Of a stretch of 64,000 nt of DNA, positions 44,291-54,120 are shown one piece after another (position 1 is the first letter of the stretch; each line of letters begins with the position of its first letter). Location: NCBI GenBank assembly GCA_024460105.1, contig JANFXS010000006.1, positions 1 to 64,000 on the forward strand, read 5' to 3'. This DNA is from Anaerotignum faecicola. GTDB lineage: Bacteria > Bacillota > Clostridia > Lachnospirales > Anaerotignaceae. A program made the translations under genes and the position numbers. Below the pieces are notes generated by a model. The model made no database searches and had not been told where the DNA came from. It worked only from the letters and a program-made list of their open reading frames with translations.

Positions 44291-46000
44291 TTATTTTGTT
44301 TCATTTGTATCTGTTTCATTTGTTTCAGCATCAGGCGTTTCTAGTGTAGTATATGAACTGTAACTTATTTTATTAGGGTTTCCGTTTATTTTTATTTTGG
44401 AAATTTCAATAACGTCGGAATTTTCGGTTTTATATCCTACTATTTCAACATTGTCGCCTACTGCTGCCGAAAGTATATTCAGGTTATTTTTAACTTCGAT
44501 TCCGTAAAGGCCATTGCCGGTATCCAATTCAATGAATATACAGGTATTGCCGTCTATTACAACATCCCATAAGTTTGTTATTTTTCCGGAGTATGTTTTT
44601 TCATCAGCCGGGGGAGCCGTTACAATACCGCTTTCGGACATTATCTGTTTATAATTTTTTTCACATTCGGATATGGTATCGCCGATGGCTACAATCTGAT
44701 ATTTTTCTATGTTTACCATAGCGTATTTTTTTACGAGGCCGGCTGCATCCTTTAAAGCAAGGAAGTAAGTCGGTTCACCGCCGACATTTAAAAGGAGCGG
44801 GAATGTGGCTTTGTATCCAAGATGCTGTACCTGGCCTTCGGCTGAACTCATTGCAGAAATTTCTTTTGCCCCCGAGATCTGATAATAATTTGTTTCTTTT
44901 GTACGCTGGTTCATAAGCACAAATCCAACTATGGATTCGTCCCCGGTTACCGACGTTATGCCTGTATAAACCCATACGTCGTCGTTTAATGCTATATAAT
45001 TATATCCTTCTGTTGTCTGGAGGCAGCCTCGCTGTCCGAAAATACTGTTTATATATCCGTTTGAAAGCGTTCCGTAATAATCATACTGCTGTACAAGCAG
45101 TTCTGCATCATATACTTTATCGATCCAAGTCGGTATATTTTCAACATCATAATATTGGTGTTCTCCCGTTACGGCATTTAAAAGTACGGCTCCTTTAACA
45201 TCAAGCCCGCCGAAAAGCCCTATGCGTTTTGACGCTACCGGGCAGATCCAATATGGAGTTCCGTTATCGTCTATTTCAAAGTTTTTATTTAAAAACATTG
45301 CCGTCGGATACCTAAAACGGACATATCTGTCAAGGTTGCGCCCGAAGTGTTCCGAAGGGGAAATCTTTATGCCGTCGGAAAGTTTTACAAGCTCCACATC
45401 CTGGGTTGTCATGTCAATCTGAATGTAAGCGGGTATGCCGGTTCCTCTGTTTGTAAGCCATTTTATAACGCTTCCGTATTCAAGAGGCGTTACTCTGACT
45501 GGTCTGCCTTTGAAGTTAATTTGGGAGTAATATCCGCTTACTTCATATTGGCTTACCATATCTATCATGCTTCCCATTTTTCTTTCGGAAAGAAGGGCGG
45601 CGGAATCTTTGTCAAGTATTGGTATTTGGCTGAAATCGGCTTCTTTTATATCGTCTTCAAAATTGCTGCTGTTGACAGTTAAAAGAGAACTGTATTGGCC
45701 GGCTCTTAGTATAGGCGAGGAAAGAAGAGTTCCTATACCGTAAAATAATGCAAAGGCAGCGGCAATAATTACAAATTTCCTGTATTTTTTTATACGTTCT
45801 CTAAACGTTAGCCCTTCCGGATTTTCTAAAATATTTTTTATTATTGCATAACCGTTTACAACTATGGCTACAACAATCATGCTTATGACAAACGACCAGA
45901 ATTCCTGGGATTGTATATTAATGGGCGGCAGAGCCGCATAGAACATTATAAACCATATAATGAGCGTTAAAAGCGGCGGTATTAATTTCTTTTTGAACAT
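44291..46000 (-). CDS. Large membrane-anchored protein of unknown function
   Basis: 569 aa, not recognised. Three N-terminal membrane helices (about residues 7-25, 34-54 and 76-95; LLTLIIWFIMFYAALPPINI, FWSFVISMIVVAIVVNGYAI, FVIIAAAFALFYGIGTLLSS) are followed by a long outer domain. Segments such as RFRYPTAMFLNKNFEIDDNG, YWICPVASKRIGLFGGLDVK, GAVLLNAVTGEHQYYDVENI and LGYKATFPLLLNVGGEPTYF suggest repeated beta-rich PepSY-like units. The C-terminus is Thr/Glu/Asn-rich and ends in DAETNETDTNETK. Good ribosome-binding site AAGGAGAT. It stands alone between convergent scpB and divergent mecA. Confidence 0.72.
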   Translation of the reverse strand: MFKKKLIPPLLTLIIWFIMFYAALPPINIQSQEFWSFVISMIVVAIVVNGYAIIKNILENPEGLTFRERIKKYRKFVIIAAAFALFYGIGTLLSSPILRAGQYSSLLTVNSSNFEDDIKEADFSQIPILDKDSAALLSERKMGSMIDMVSQYEVSGYYSQINFKGRPVRVTPLEYGSVIKWLTNRGTGIPAYIQIDMTTQDVELVKLSDGIKISPSEHFGRNLDRYVRFRYPTAMFLNKNFEIDDNGTPYWICPVASKRIGLFGGLDVKGAVLLNAVTGEHQYYDVENIPTWIDKVYDAELLVQQYDYYGTLSNGYINSIFGQRGCLQTTEGYNYIALNDDVWVYTGITSVTGDESIVGFVLMNQRTKETNYYQISGAKEISAMSSAEGQVQHLGYKATFPLLLNVGGEPTYFLALKDAAGLVKKYAMVNIEKYQIVAIGDTISECEKNYKQIMSESGIVTAPPADEKTYSGKITNLWDVVIDGNTCIFIELDTGNGLYGIEVKNNLNILSAAVGDNVEIVGYKTENSDVIEISKIKINGNPNKISYSSYTTLETPDAETNETDTNETK

Positions 46001-46090
46001 TTTAAATCTCCTTCCTTGTTGTAAATGAATGTTGGCTTAATTTTATTGGCATAACGCTTACAAATTTGAAACATTAACATTAATACCCTC

Positions 46091-46119
46091 TTTACATTAA
46101 GCATAATATTATTTATACT
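46091..46119 (+). promoter_or_regulatory. SigA-type promoter of mecA-like gene
   Basis: TTTACA (46091-46096), a 17-nt spacer and TATACT (46114-46119), 49 bases before the start. Confidence 0.6.
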
Positions 46120-46168
46120 TATTATAGCGGCAGTATATTAATCGGCTGCCCGGAGAGGAAGTGATACC

Positions 46169-46819
46169 ATGAAAATCGAAAGAATAAGTGAAAACCAGAT
46201 TAAACTTACCCTTACATCCGATGATTTAAAAGAACGAAATATTAAACTTGATGAATTAATTAAACCGTCGGAAAAAACGCAGGAATTATTCAGAAGCATT
46301 ATGGAACAGGCTTTTAACGAATGCAGTTTCTGTTTTGAAAATGCCCCGCTTATGGTGGAAGCAACTCCGGTTTCCGTTGACGGCCTTATGATAATTGTTA
46401 CCAGACTTCCCGATAAAGAAACGCAGAAGGAAAAAATTTCACTGGTTTCACAAAATAAAACACTGCACCGATATAAGAAAAAAACAATTTCACATTACAT
46501 ACCGGAACATTCTTCTGACGAAGGCATATGCATATATTCTTTTAAAGATATTGATACCGCAACGGATGCGTCTATAAGGCTCGATTCGAAATTCAACGGT
46601 TTCAGCCAGCTTTATAAATATCAGGATAAATATTTTATGCTGCTTCAAAATGATAATGAAGGCGACGACATTTCTACTGAAAGCATTGAAATGATTTTAA
46701 ACGAATACGGTCAAAAGCATGTTTCGACTGTTATATCAAAGTATCACCTTGCAGAACACGGGGAACTGCTTATTAAATCGCCGGCGGTAAGAACGCTTGC
46801 CAATATATTTACATACTGA
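46169..46819 (+). CDS. mecA: MecA-type ClpC adaptor protein
   Basis: 216 aa, as usual for MecA/YpbH. The N-terminal substrate-binding part MKIERISENQIKLTLTSDDL, then KERNIKLDELI, and the C-terminal ClpC-binding part (YSFKDIDTATDASIRLDSKF, SQLYKYQDKYFMLLQ, HGELLIKSPAVRTLANIF) are well kept. It delivers substrates to ClpCP; in B. subtilis these include ComK and damaged proteins. The competence link with the comF gene in this window is only suggestive. GAGAGGAAGTG precedes ATG. Confidence 0.9.
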   Translation: MKIERISENQIKLTLTSDDLKERNIKLDELIKPSEKTQELFRSIMEQAFNECSFCFENAPLMVEATPVSVDGLMIIVTRLPDKETQKEKISLVSQNKTLHRYKKKTISHYIPEHSSDEGICIYSFKDIDTATDASIRLDSKFNGFSQLYKYQDKYFMLLQNDNEGDDISTESIEMILNEYGQKHVSTVISKYHLAEHGELLIKSPAVRTLANIFTY

Positions 46820-47315
46820 TAAACGGTATTTTATTTTAAAAGTTTAAAAAAGTAAAGAGATAATTATATTTATTTACTGAACATTAAAAAACAGGCGAAT
46901 AAATTGTTAATTTTAAGATAAAAAAGGGAGAAAAATAAGAAAATTAACTTTGCGTCTGATTTATTTGCATAAGCGTCGGTATTGAAAACAATGACTTTCA
47001 CATGTTTGGGTAATTTTGCCATAGGCGGTATTCTTATTTTTGCTAATTGAGAAAAGCGCAGTTTAAAGAATACGCATTATGAGTACGTAATGTATGGTTA
47101 TGGATAAATGATAATTTAGTCGGAACTAGCCGGTTATAACGGGGCAGTGGACGGCGGCAGGATTGTTAAAGAAAGCCGCGGGTGAGAATGTAAAAATAAT
47201 ATTGGAAAATACCGTTGAACAGCGCACAGCCGATATGACTGTGTTTAATAAGTTATATACAGCGTGAAAGGCTGTTTAAAAGTAATTTTTTAATTTGTGT
47301 TATTTTGATAATATT
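46820..47315 (+). other. Gene-free stretch with coding-like remnants
   Basis: No intact gene. Frames at 46991-47106 (TMTFTCLGNFAIGGILIFAN, then a TGA, then NTHYEYVMYGYG) and at 47130-47278 (ITGQWTAAGLLKKAAGENVK, then IILENTVEQRTADMTVFNK) read like protein but are broken by stops and a frame change and lack a start. This may be a decayed gene. I could not identify a parent family. Confidence 0.3.
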
Positions 47316-47345
47316 AAAAAAGCCGCCATTAATGGCGGCTTTTTT
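47316..47345. terminator. Bidirectional terminator before the antiporter gene end
   Basis: A perfect palindrome (AAAAAGCCGCCATT / AATGGCGGCTTTTT) with A and T runs on both sides. It serves the minus-strand antiporter gene and any plus-strand transcript. Confidence 0.88.
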
Positions 47346-47411
47346 AACGCTGTAGCAAAAATGAATATAATATTCTTTTACTTATTTTTTACGGTAAAAA
47401 CTGATATTTTG

Positions 47412-48623
47412 CTAGCCGACGTAAGGCTGTTTTTCGGGGATACGGCTTTTTCCTCTTTCTTTCATTACAATATTAAGCAGTATAGGCGTCATAAGTGTCG
47501 TAGCGATTACTACAAGCACTATTGCAGGCGATATGGCAGGATCCACAAGACCGGCCTGCATTCCTTTGTCTGCAACTATAAGCGCAACTTCGCCGCGGGA
47601 AATCATACCTACGCCAACGCGAAGGGAATCACGCGAAGACATGCCGCAGATTTTGGCTCCAAGCCCGCAGCCGACTATTTTAGTCAACACCGCAACTATC
47701 AGAAGCACAACGGCAAAAAGCATATATTGTGAAGTAAGGGAATGAATATCCGTCTTTATACCTACGCTTGCAAAAAACAACGGCGAAAACATCAAATAAG
47801 ACGCTACGTTTACTTTTTTTGCAATATATTGCCTTGTATTAGCTATATTGCAGAGAATAAGTCCGGCAAAATAAGCCCCTGTGATGTCGGCTATGCCGAA
47901 AAATTTTTCTGCAATATATGAAAGTATAAGGGCGAAGGCCAGGCCATATATTGCGATTCTTCTTTTTTGGCCAAATGCAACCTCCATTTTTTGGAAAGAC
48001 CAGTATACAATAATTCCTATAATTGCCAAGAAAACAAAGAAACCGCCTATTTTTACGAATACCATCATTGGCTTTGCAGAAGGGTCTGTAAAGCCGGACA
48101 TGAATGAAAGCAGTATTATTCCGAGTATATCGTCTATAATTGCCGCCCCCATAATTGCCGTGCCTACAGGGCCTTTAAGCTTTCCCATTTCTCTGAGAGT
48201 TTCAACTGTAATGCTGACAGAAGTTGCCGTTAATATAACGCCAACAAATGCAGCCCTTAAAAATACGTCGCTCGTGTAAGTATCAACAAAGAAAATATCA
48301 TAAATAATAAATCCTCCTGCAAGCGGAACTATAACGCCTATGCATGCTATTACAAACGCCGTCGGGCCTGTTTTTTTAAGTTCTGAAATGTCAGTATCAA
48401 GACCGGCTAGGAACATAAGCATTATTACGCCTATTTCCGAGGCCTTTAAAAGGAAATCCGTTTCTTCGACAAAACCTAACATGCTGGGGCCGAGTATTAT
48501 GCCGGCTAACAGGGCGCCGACAACCTGAGGCATGTGAACATGCGTGGATAAAAGGCCAAAGGTTTTGGTTGATAAAAGTATAAGAGCTATTGCCAACAAA
48601 AATTCATATGAATCCATAACCAT
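47412..48623 (-). CDS. Cation:proton antiporter, CPA2 (KefB/NapA) type
   Basis: 403 aa with about 12 membrane helices and no C-terminal TrkA-N or RCK domain. Conserved parts are LGLLSTHVHMPQVVGALLAG, GPSMLG, MLFLAGLDTDI, GAAIIDDILGIILLSFMSGF (the two adjacent acidic residues of the ion site) and VGVGMISRGEVALIVADKG. It would exchange Na+ or K+ for protons. Two ATGs (48623 and 48617) are possible after AAAGGAG; the first is used. Single gene with its own promoter and terminator. Confidence 0.88.
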   Translation of the reverse strand: MVMDSYEFLLAIALILLSTKTFGLLSTHVHMPQVVGALLAGIILGPSMLGFVEETDFLLKASEIGVIMLMFLAGLDTDISELKKTGPTAFVIACIGVIVPLAGGFIIYDIFFVDTYTSDVFLRAAFVGVILTATSVSITVETLREMGKLKGPVGTAIMGAAIIDDILGIILLSFMSGFTDPSAKPMMVFVKIGGFFVFLAIIGIIVYWSFQKMEVAFGQKRRIAIYGLAFALILSYIAEKFFGIADITGAYFAGLILCNIANTRQYIAKKVNVASYLMFSPLFFASVGIKTDIHSLTSQYMLFAVVLLIVAVLTKIVGCGLGAKICGMSSRDSLRVGVGMISRGEVALIVADKGMQAGLVDPAISPAIVLVVIATTLMTPILLNIVMKERGKSRIPEKQPYVG

Positions 48624-48662
48624 ATGTCTCCTTTAATTTAATAGTTTGTATAATGCTTATAT

Positions 48663-48691
48663 ATTATATACATAGAGGAATTTTTTTTCAA
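48663..48691 (-). promoter_or_regulatory. SigA-type promoter of the antiporter gene
   Basis: On the minus strand TTGAAA (48691-48686), a 17-nt spacer and TATAAT (48668-48663). Confidence 0.68.
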
Positions 48692-49006
48692 ATAAAATGA
48701 CGTTTAAAAATATTCAAACTTGTTATCGAAATATCCATGAAAAGTATGCATAAATTTGGCATAAATGATTTTTAAGACATTTTTTAAAGTATCCTGTATA
48801 CAATTTTTTATTCGGCATTATTGTACAGATGTCTGGAAGCCGCATTGTTTAAGTATTTTGTAAATCGGTTAATATTTCACTGTGTACAAATTGCACAAAA
48901 TAAAGGCATGTAAAGAAAAAATAAAACTGTAGAAGATTAAAAGGCAATCACTTTAGTAAAAAAACAACTGTTAAAAAAATAAACAGCAAAAAAAATACTA
49001 AAAGTG
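48692..49006. other. Non-coding divergent regulatory region
   Basis: About 315 bases, AT-rich, no gene. It separates the antiporter promoter from the UxaA-operon promoter and could hold operators, but no clear inverted repeat was noticed. Confidence 0.55.
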
Positions 49007-49035
49007 TTGAAAATATAAATATTTTAATATATAAT
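49007..49035 (+). promoter_or_regulatory. SigA-type promoter of the UxaA-family operon
   Basis: TTGAAA (49007-49012), a 17-nt spacer and consensus TATAAT (49030-49035), 64 bases before the first gene. Confidence 0.7.
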
Positions 49036-49099
49036 TAATTCATGAGGAAAGATAACATGGACTGAAAGACATCCGCAATTTATAAGGAGGGAATTTGAA

Positions 49100-49393
49100 A
49101 TGAGTGTAAATGCAATTATGTTAAGGCCTATTGACAATGTAGTTACAGTTGTTGGGGACGTGAAGGCCGGAGACACGGTAAATTATGTAATGGACGGAAA
49201 AAACGAAAGCGTAGTTGCCAAAGAGGATATTCCGGCGTTCCATAAAATTTCTGTTAAGCCTATTAAAAATGGGGAACACATCATTAAATACGGTCAAATT
49301 ATAGGCGGCATTGTTGTTGACGCGGAGGCGGGCCAGTGGATAAGCCATAAGAACATTATAAGCTTGCCGCGCAATTATGAGGATGAATTATAA
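49100..49393 (+). CDS. UxaA family hydro-lyase, small N-terminal (SAF) subunit
   Basis: 97 aa. It matches the SAF-domain N-terminal part of altronate/galactarate dehydratases (VVTVVGDVKAGDTVNYVM, VVAKEDIPAFHKISVKPIKN, GEHIIKYGQIIGG). In E. coli UxaA this is fused to the large part; here, as in many Gram-positives and archaea, it is a separate gene. AAGGAGGG precedes ATG. The large subunit follows 43 bases later. Substrate is a sugar acid, not determined from sequence. Confidence 0.87.
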   Translation: MSVNAIMLRPIDNVVTVVGDVKAGDTVNYVMDGKNESVVAKEDIPAFHKISVKPIKNGEHIIKYGQIIGGIVVDAEAGQWISHKNIISLPRNYEDEL

Positions 49394-49436
49394 TTTTATT
49401 TTTTAGATATTCTTATTTTATAAGGAGGACTGATTT

Positions 49437-50597
49437 ATGAACTTTTTAGGATACGGGAGGCCCGACGGAAGGGTTGGAATAAGGAACAAAGTGTTGATAC
49501 TGCCTACATGCGCTTGTTCAAGCGAAACATGCCGTATTGTTGCAGATCAGGTTGAAGGCGCTGTCTACACAAGCAATACTGCAGGATGTTCCGAGGTTGA
49601 ACAAAACCTTCAGATATGTACGGAAATGTATTCAGGCTTTGCCGCCAACCCCAACATATACGGAACAGTCCTTATCGGCCTTGGATGTGAAGGCTGTACG
49701 CCGGAAATTGTTAAAAACGCTATACTTGCAAAAACAAATAAACCTTTGGAGGTTTTTGTTATACAGGAAGAGGGCGGCACTGTAAACACAATAAATAAGG
49801 CTGTTAACGCCGCAAGAAAAATGGTTCAGGAAGCTTCGCTTGTGCCTAAAAAAGAATACCCCGTTTCGGAACTTTTCCTTGGAATAGAATGCGGCGGCTC
49901 AGACGCTACAAGCGGGCTTGCGGCTAATCCTGTAGTAGGCAAAGTTTCGGATATGATTGTTGATCTCGGCGGTTCGGCGGTTATGAGCGAAACAACTGAA
50001 TTTATAGGAGCCGAGCATGTATTGGCAAAAAGGGCGGCTACGCCTGAAATAAAAAAACAGATTATCGGCATATGCAAAGACCTTGAAGATCACCTTGCAA
50101 ATGTTAATCAAAATCTCAGGACAGGCCAGCCTACTCCCGGCAATAAAGAAGGCGGAATTTCTACGATTGAAGAAAAATCTCTCGGCTGTATATATAAAGG
50201 GGGCACAAGGCCTATAGTCGAAGTGCTTAAATATGCGGAAATGCCAACCAAAAAAGGCGCTCTTATTATGGATTCTCCCGGTTTTGATATTGCCAGTATA
50301 ACGGCAATGGTTGCAGGCGGATGCCAGGCTATTATATTTACGACCGGAAGGGGAACTCCCACAGGAAACATAATTGCTCCTGTTATAAAAGTAACCGGAA
50401 ACAGCAAAACATATAAGAATATGATTGACAATATAGATTTTGATGCAAGCGTTGTTATTGACGGAAAGATGTCTATAGACGAATGTGGAGAGAAGCTGTT
50501 CGACGAGTTTATAGCGGTTGCAAACGGGAAAGTTACAAAGGCTGAAGCTTTTGGATTTAACGAATGTTCAATGCAGAGGATATGTAAGTTTATTTAA
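49437..50597 (+). CDS. UxaA family hydro-lyase, large C-terminal subunit
   Basis: 386 aa. It starts FLGYGRPDGRVGIRNKVLIL and contains LPTCACSSETCRIVADQVEG, LIGLGCEGC, LFLGIECGGSDATSGLAANP, GAEHVLAKRAATPEI and ITAMVAGGCQAIIFTTGRGT, as in altronate, galactarate or sulfolactate dehydratases. The conserved cysteines may bind an iron-sulfur or metal centre. It forms a complex with the small subunit to remove water from a sugar acid. AAGGAGG precedes ATG. A terminator follows. Confidence 0.9.
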   Translation: MNFLGYGRPDGRVGIRNKVLILPTCACSSETCRIVADQVEGAVYTSNTAGCSEVEQNLQICTEMYSGFAANPNIYGTVLIGLGCEGCTPEIVKNAILAKTNKPLEVFVIQEEGGTVNTINKAVNAARKMVQEASLVPKKEYPVSELFLGIECGGSDATSGLAANPVVGKVSDMIVDLGGSAVMSETTEFIGAEHVLAKRAATPEIKKQIIGICKDLEDHLANVNQNLRTGQPTPGNKEGGISTIEEKSLGCIYKGGTRPIVEVLKYAEMPTKKGALIMDSPGFDIASITAMVAGGCQAIIFTTGRGTPTGNIIAPVIKVTGNSKTYKNMIDNIDFDASVVIDGKMSIDECGEKLFDEFIAVANGKVTKAEAFGFNECSMQRICKFI

Positions 50598-50619
50598 TTA
50601 CAAATGTATATTTGAGCTT

Positions 50620-50650
50620 AAACCCGCTTAAAATTTTTAGGCGGGTTTAT
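50620..50650 (+). terminator. Terminator after the UxaA-family genes
   Basis: AAACCCG with a TAAAA extension pairs with TTTTA and CGGGTTT, followed by an AT-rich T-run. Confidence 0.75.
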
Positions 50651-50708
50651 TTTATTTAAAAATTATGATATACTATTCGGCAAATTGTTTTATTGGGAGA
50701 GTGTAAAA

Positions 50709-51710
50709 ATGAAACCTTTAATTGCTATACCCATAGGGGATCCTGCAGGCGTTGGGCCTGAAATCACGGTTAAGGCCGTCGCCGACAAATCGGTTTTTGA
50801 GGCCGCAAGATGCGTGGTTGTCGGCGAGCTTAATATAATTAAAAATGCGATTAATATAACCGGGGCAGACCTCAAAATTAACTGCATTGAAAATGTTGAA
50901 GACGGCATATATGATGAAAAAACTATAAATTTAATCGACCTTAAAAATATTGATACGGCTTCTTTTAAAATCGGCGAAATACAGGGAATGTGCGGAAAAG
51001 CCGCTTTTGAGTATATAGAGAAATGCGTTGCCCTTGCCATGGAAGGCAAAGTTGACGCCGTTGCAACAACGCCTATAAACAAAGAAGCGTTAAAAATGGG
51101 CGGTATAAATTATATAGGGCATACTGAAATATTTGGAGCGCTTACAAACACAAAAGATCCTTTGACAATGTTTGAAGTAAGGGGACTTAGGGTTTTTTTC
51201 CTGACGCGCCATGTTTCTCTTGAAAAAGCATGCCAAATGGTAAAAAAAGAAAGAATCATAGATTATGTTATAAGATGTACAGAAGAACTTAAAAAACTCG
51301 GAGTAAACGAAGGTACAATGGCTGTTGCCGGGCTTAATCCGCACAGCGGCGAGCATGGGCTTTTCGGCATGCAGGAAGTTGAACATGTTTCTCCGGCTAT
51401 AGATGAACTTAAAAAAATGGGATATAATGTAGAAGGGCCGGTAGGCGCGGATTCGGTTTTCCATTTGGCGCTTCAAGGCAGATATAACAGCGTGCTTTCG
51501 CTTTATCATGACCAGGGACATATAGCGACAAAGACCCTTGACTTTGAAAGGACTATAGCCATAACGTTGGGAATGCCTATATTAAGGACTTCCGTAGATC
51601 ATGGGACGGCAATGGATATAGCCGGCAAAAATATTGTAAGCGCCGTTAGTATGATAGAAGCTGTTTTGATTGCCGCAAAATATTCCCCAAACTTTGTAAA
51701 TAATGGTTGA
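50709..51710 (+). CDS. PdxA family 4-hydroxythreonine-4-phosphate dehydrogenase (likely PdxA2 type)
   Basis: 333 aa. The family start [15 protein letters not shown], the motif [76 protein letters not shown] and [15 protein letters not shown] are present; the metal-binding histidines lie in the last three. Canonical PdxA makes vitamin B6. In sugar-acid clusters the PdxA2 type oxidises 4-phosphoerythronate or phosphothreonate. The location points to the second, but no DUF1537 kinase is nearby. ATG 50709 is used: GGGAG lies 8 bases upstream. Confidence 0.86.
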   Translation: MKPLIAIPIGDPAGVGPEITVKAVADKSVFEAARCVVVGELNIIKNAINITGADLKINCIENVEDGIYDEKTINLIDLKNIDTASFKIGEIQGMCGKAAFEYIEKCVALAMEGKVDAVATTPINKEALKMGGINYIGHTEIFGALTNTKDPLTMFEVRGLRVFFLTRHVSLEKACQMVKKERIIDYVIRCTEELKKLGVNEGTMAVAGLNPHSGEHGLFGMQEVEHVSPAIDELKKMGYNVEGPVGADSVFHLALQGRYNSVLSLYHDQGHIATKTLDFERTIAITLGMPILRTSVDHGTAMDIAGKNIVSAVSMIEAVLIAAKYSPNFVNNG

Positions 51711-51784
51711 AAAAGTATGTTTTAGCAATTATACTGATTTTTAAGTTGTATCTTTTATTTTTGGATTATTTGGGGGGAACAGAA

Positions 51785-52954
51785 TTGGAAATAAAGTTTG
51801 CAGACAGAATGGATAATATAAAAGAAGGTATATTTACTACGCTTGCCAATTTAAAAAAAGACAGATTGAAACAAGGGAAGGAATGTTATGATTTATCGGT
51901 TGGAACTCCGGATTTTGTGCCTGATAAACATGTTATGGAAGCGCTTACGGAGGCTTCAAAATATGCTGAAAATTATAAATATGCAATTACGGATTCAGAT
52001 GAACTTATAAATGCTGTGAAAAACTGGTACAAGAGAAGATATAATGTTGAACTTGAGAGCGATGAAATAATGTCGCTTTATGGCTCGCAGGAAGGATTAA
52101 GCCGGGTATGCCTTACTCTTTGTAATCCGGGGGACATTGTGCTTGTACCTAACCCGGGCTATCCTATCTTCAGCCTTGGGCCGGCCTTGAACGACGCTAA
52201 AATTGTCGAGTATGAATTAAGGGAAGAAAATAACTATCTTATCGACTTTAGTTCTATAAGCGAGGAAACGGCGGCGGCCGCTAAAGCTATGATTGTATCT
52301 TATCCTGCAAATCCTATATGCCGCCTTGCACCGAAAGAGTTTTATAAGGAGCTTATTGAGTTTGCAAAAAAATATAATATTGTTATATTACATGACAACG
52401 CTTACAGCGAGCTTGTATATGACGGAAACGAAGGAATTTCTTTCCTGAGCATTGACGGCGCCAAAGAAGTTGGGATTGAGTTTAATTCGCTTTCAAAAGC
52501 TTATAATTTAACGGGGAGCAGAATTTCTTTTGCGCTTGGAAATAAAGACATAATCGCACAGTTTAAAAAGCTTAGGAGCCAGATTGATTACGGCATATTT
52601 CTTCCTGTGCAGAAAGCGGCTGTGGCGGCATTGGAAGGGCCGCAGACAAGCATTGAAATCAACAGGAAAGAATACCAGGCAAGAAGAGACGCGCTTTGTC
52701 TTGGCCTTAAAGAGATAGGGTGGGACGGCTGCGTTTCGGAAGGGACAATGTTTGCTTGGGCTCCTCTTCCGAAAGGCTATACAAATTCAGAAAAGTTTGT
52801 GCTTGAACTTATTGATAAGACGGGCGTTTTTTGTGTGCCGGGAAGCGTTTTTGGAAGCCTTGGGGAAGGATATGTCCGTTTTGCCCTTGTTAAAAATGTT
52901 GACGAGATTAAGAAGCTTGTCAACGCTATCAAAGAAAGCGGAATGATTAAATAA
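51785..52954 (+). CDS. Class I/II PLP aminotransferase
   Basis: 389 aa. PLP-binding features are GSQEGLSRVCLTLCNPGDIV, VPNPGYPIFS, YPANPICRLAPKEFY (NP), DNAYSELVYDG and lysine K238 in FNSLSKAYNLTGSRI. It resembles LL-diaminopimelate or alanine/aspartate aminotransferases; the amino donor and acceptor are not known. The frame opens at 51707, but GGGGGGAA stands 8 bases before the TTG at 51785, which fits the family start (EIKFADRM). An M start at 51809 is also possible. A terminator follows. Confidence 0.87.
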   Translation: MEIKFADRMDNIKEGIFTTLANLKKDRLKQGKECYDLSVGTPDFVPDKHVMEALTEASKYAENYKYAITDSDELINAVKNWYKRRYNVELESDEIMSLYGSQEGLSRVCLTLCNPGDIVLVPNPGYPIFSLGPALNDAKIVEYELREENNYLIDFSSISEETAAAAKAMIVSYPANPICRLAPKEFYKELIEFAKKYNIVILHDNAYSELVYDGNEGISFLSIDGAKEVGIEFNSLSKAYNLTGSRISFALGNKDIIAQFKKLRSQIDYGIFLPVQKAAVAALEGPQTSIEINRKEYQARRDALCLGLKEIGWDGCVSEGTMFAWAPLPKGYTNSEKFVLELIDKTGVFCVPGSVFGSLGEGYVRFALVKNVDEIKKLVNAIKESGMIK

Positions 52955-52967
52955 GTATTGATATATG

Positions 52968-53001
52968 CGCCGTGTTTTTCAGTTTTGGAACGCGGCGTTT
53001 T
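52968..53001 (+). terminator. Terminator after the aminotransferase gene
   Basis: CGCCGTGTT (52968-52976) pairs with AACGCGGCG (52989-52997), followed by TTTT. Confidence 0.7.
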
Positions 53002-53266
53002 GTCGTATAAATGAACTTTTTGGTATCTTTTTTATCAATTTATGATTAGGAGCGACTGTTTAAATATACTGCCTGTAAAAAATAGATTTTCTGTTTTGAA
53101 GATTAAGTTTGATGAAAAGAATTATTTTATATATAATATGTTTGTTTATGGAATTTTACTGTATGTTATATTAGCAGAATATCTGCTGCAAAATTCAACG
53201 CTTTCATATATCAGGCGGACGGTTTTTACGGATTATTATTTATTAAACAGTAAAGGAAAGTAATAT

Positions 53267-53968
53267 ATGAATATTAACTATTTTAAAATATATAATATAC
53301 CCGCGGCGCTATGGGGTGAAGTATCCGAGAATGTTATTATTGCCGTTCATGGCAATATGTCAAACAAAACGGATGCGCCGATTAGGATTATGGCCGAGAA
53401 TGCCGCTGCCAATGGCTATCAGGTATTAAGTTTCGATCTTGCCGAACACGGCGGGAGGAAACATGAAGGCGCTCTGTGCAAGGTACAGAATTGTGTGGAA
53501 GATTTGAAAACTGTTTATAACTATGCAAAACTCCGATATAAAAATATAAGCGTTTTTGGAGTCAGTATGGGAGCATATTTCAGTCTTTTGGCATATAGCG
53601 GCAGGAATATTTCAAGGGCATGGTTTCTTTCGCCGGTTACAGATATGAAACATGTTATTGAAAATATGATGGGTTTATTTAATATAACTAAAGAACGGCT
53701 TAAAGAAAATGGTGAGATGGAAACTCCCATAGGGCAGATTTTATATTGGGACTATTATTGCTATGTTTTATCAAACCCGGTGGAAAAATGGGATGTATGC
53801 ACATATATTTTATGCGGCGGGAACGACGATATATGTGGTGTGGAGCTTATTAAGGAATTTGCCGATGCTTTTGGTTGCAGGCTTGATATTATTAATGAAG
53901 CAGGGCACTATTTCCATTCTGAGAAAGAGCTGGAATGTGTCGATCTGTGGTTAAAAGAAACTATGTAA
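53267..53968 (+). CDS. Alpha/beta hydrolase
   Basis: 233 aa. VIIAVHGNMSNKTDAP is the oxyanion-hole HG motif. The nucleophile elbow GVSMGAYFSLLAY lies near residue 100, and a likely acid (Asp in GGNDDICG) and histidine (NEAGHYFHSEKE) follow. It has no signal peptide. Esterase, thioesterase or peptidase activity cannot be told apart. AAGGAAAG precedes ATG. It stands alone with 312 bases upstream, between the aminotransferase and the enolase-family gene. Confidence 0.82.
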   Translation: MNINYFKIYNIPAALWGEVSENVIIAVHGNMSNKTDAPIRIMAENAAANGYQVLSFDLAEHGGRKHEGALCKVQNCVEDLKTVYNYAKLRYKNISVFGVSMGAYFSLLAYSGRNISRAWFLSPVTDMKHVIENMMGLFNITKERLKENGEMETPIGQILYWDYYCYVLSNPVEKWDVCTYILCGGNDDICGVELIKEFADAFGCRLDIINEAGHYFHSEKELECVDLWLKETM

Positions 53969-54120
53969 TTTATATTGACCCATAATGCTTAAAATTTTTA
54001 AATAATTTTTTCACAATGGCTCATTATAAAGCTTATTTGAAAGATGTGTTCAATATAAAACGGCATTATGATGTATAATGTAAAATCAGAGCATAGTACA
54101 TATTTAAAGGAGGAATAATT

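Noticed and set aside
47295-47732. 145-aa plus-strand frame
   Set aside because: It crosses the bidirectional terminator and lies antisense to the antiporter gene; composition is that of a shadow frame.
53042-53263. 73-aa frame before the alpha/beta hydrolase
   Set aside because: No ribosome-binding site, low-complexity hydrophobic content, and no family resemblance.
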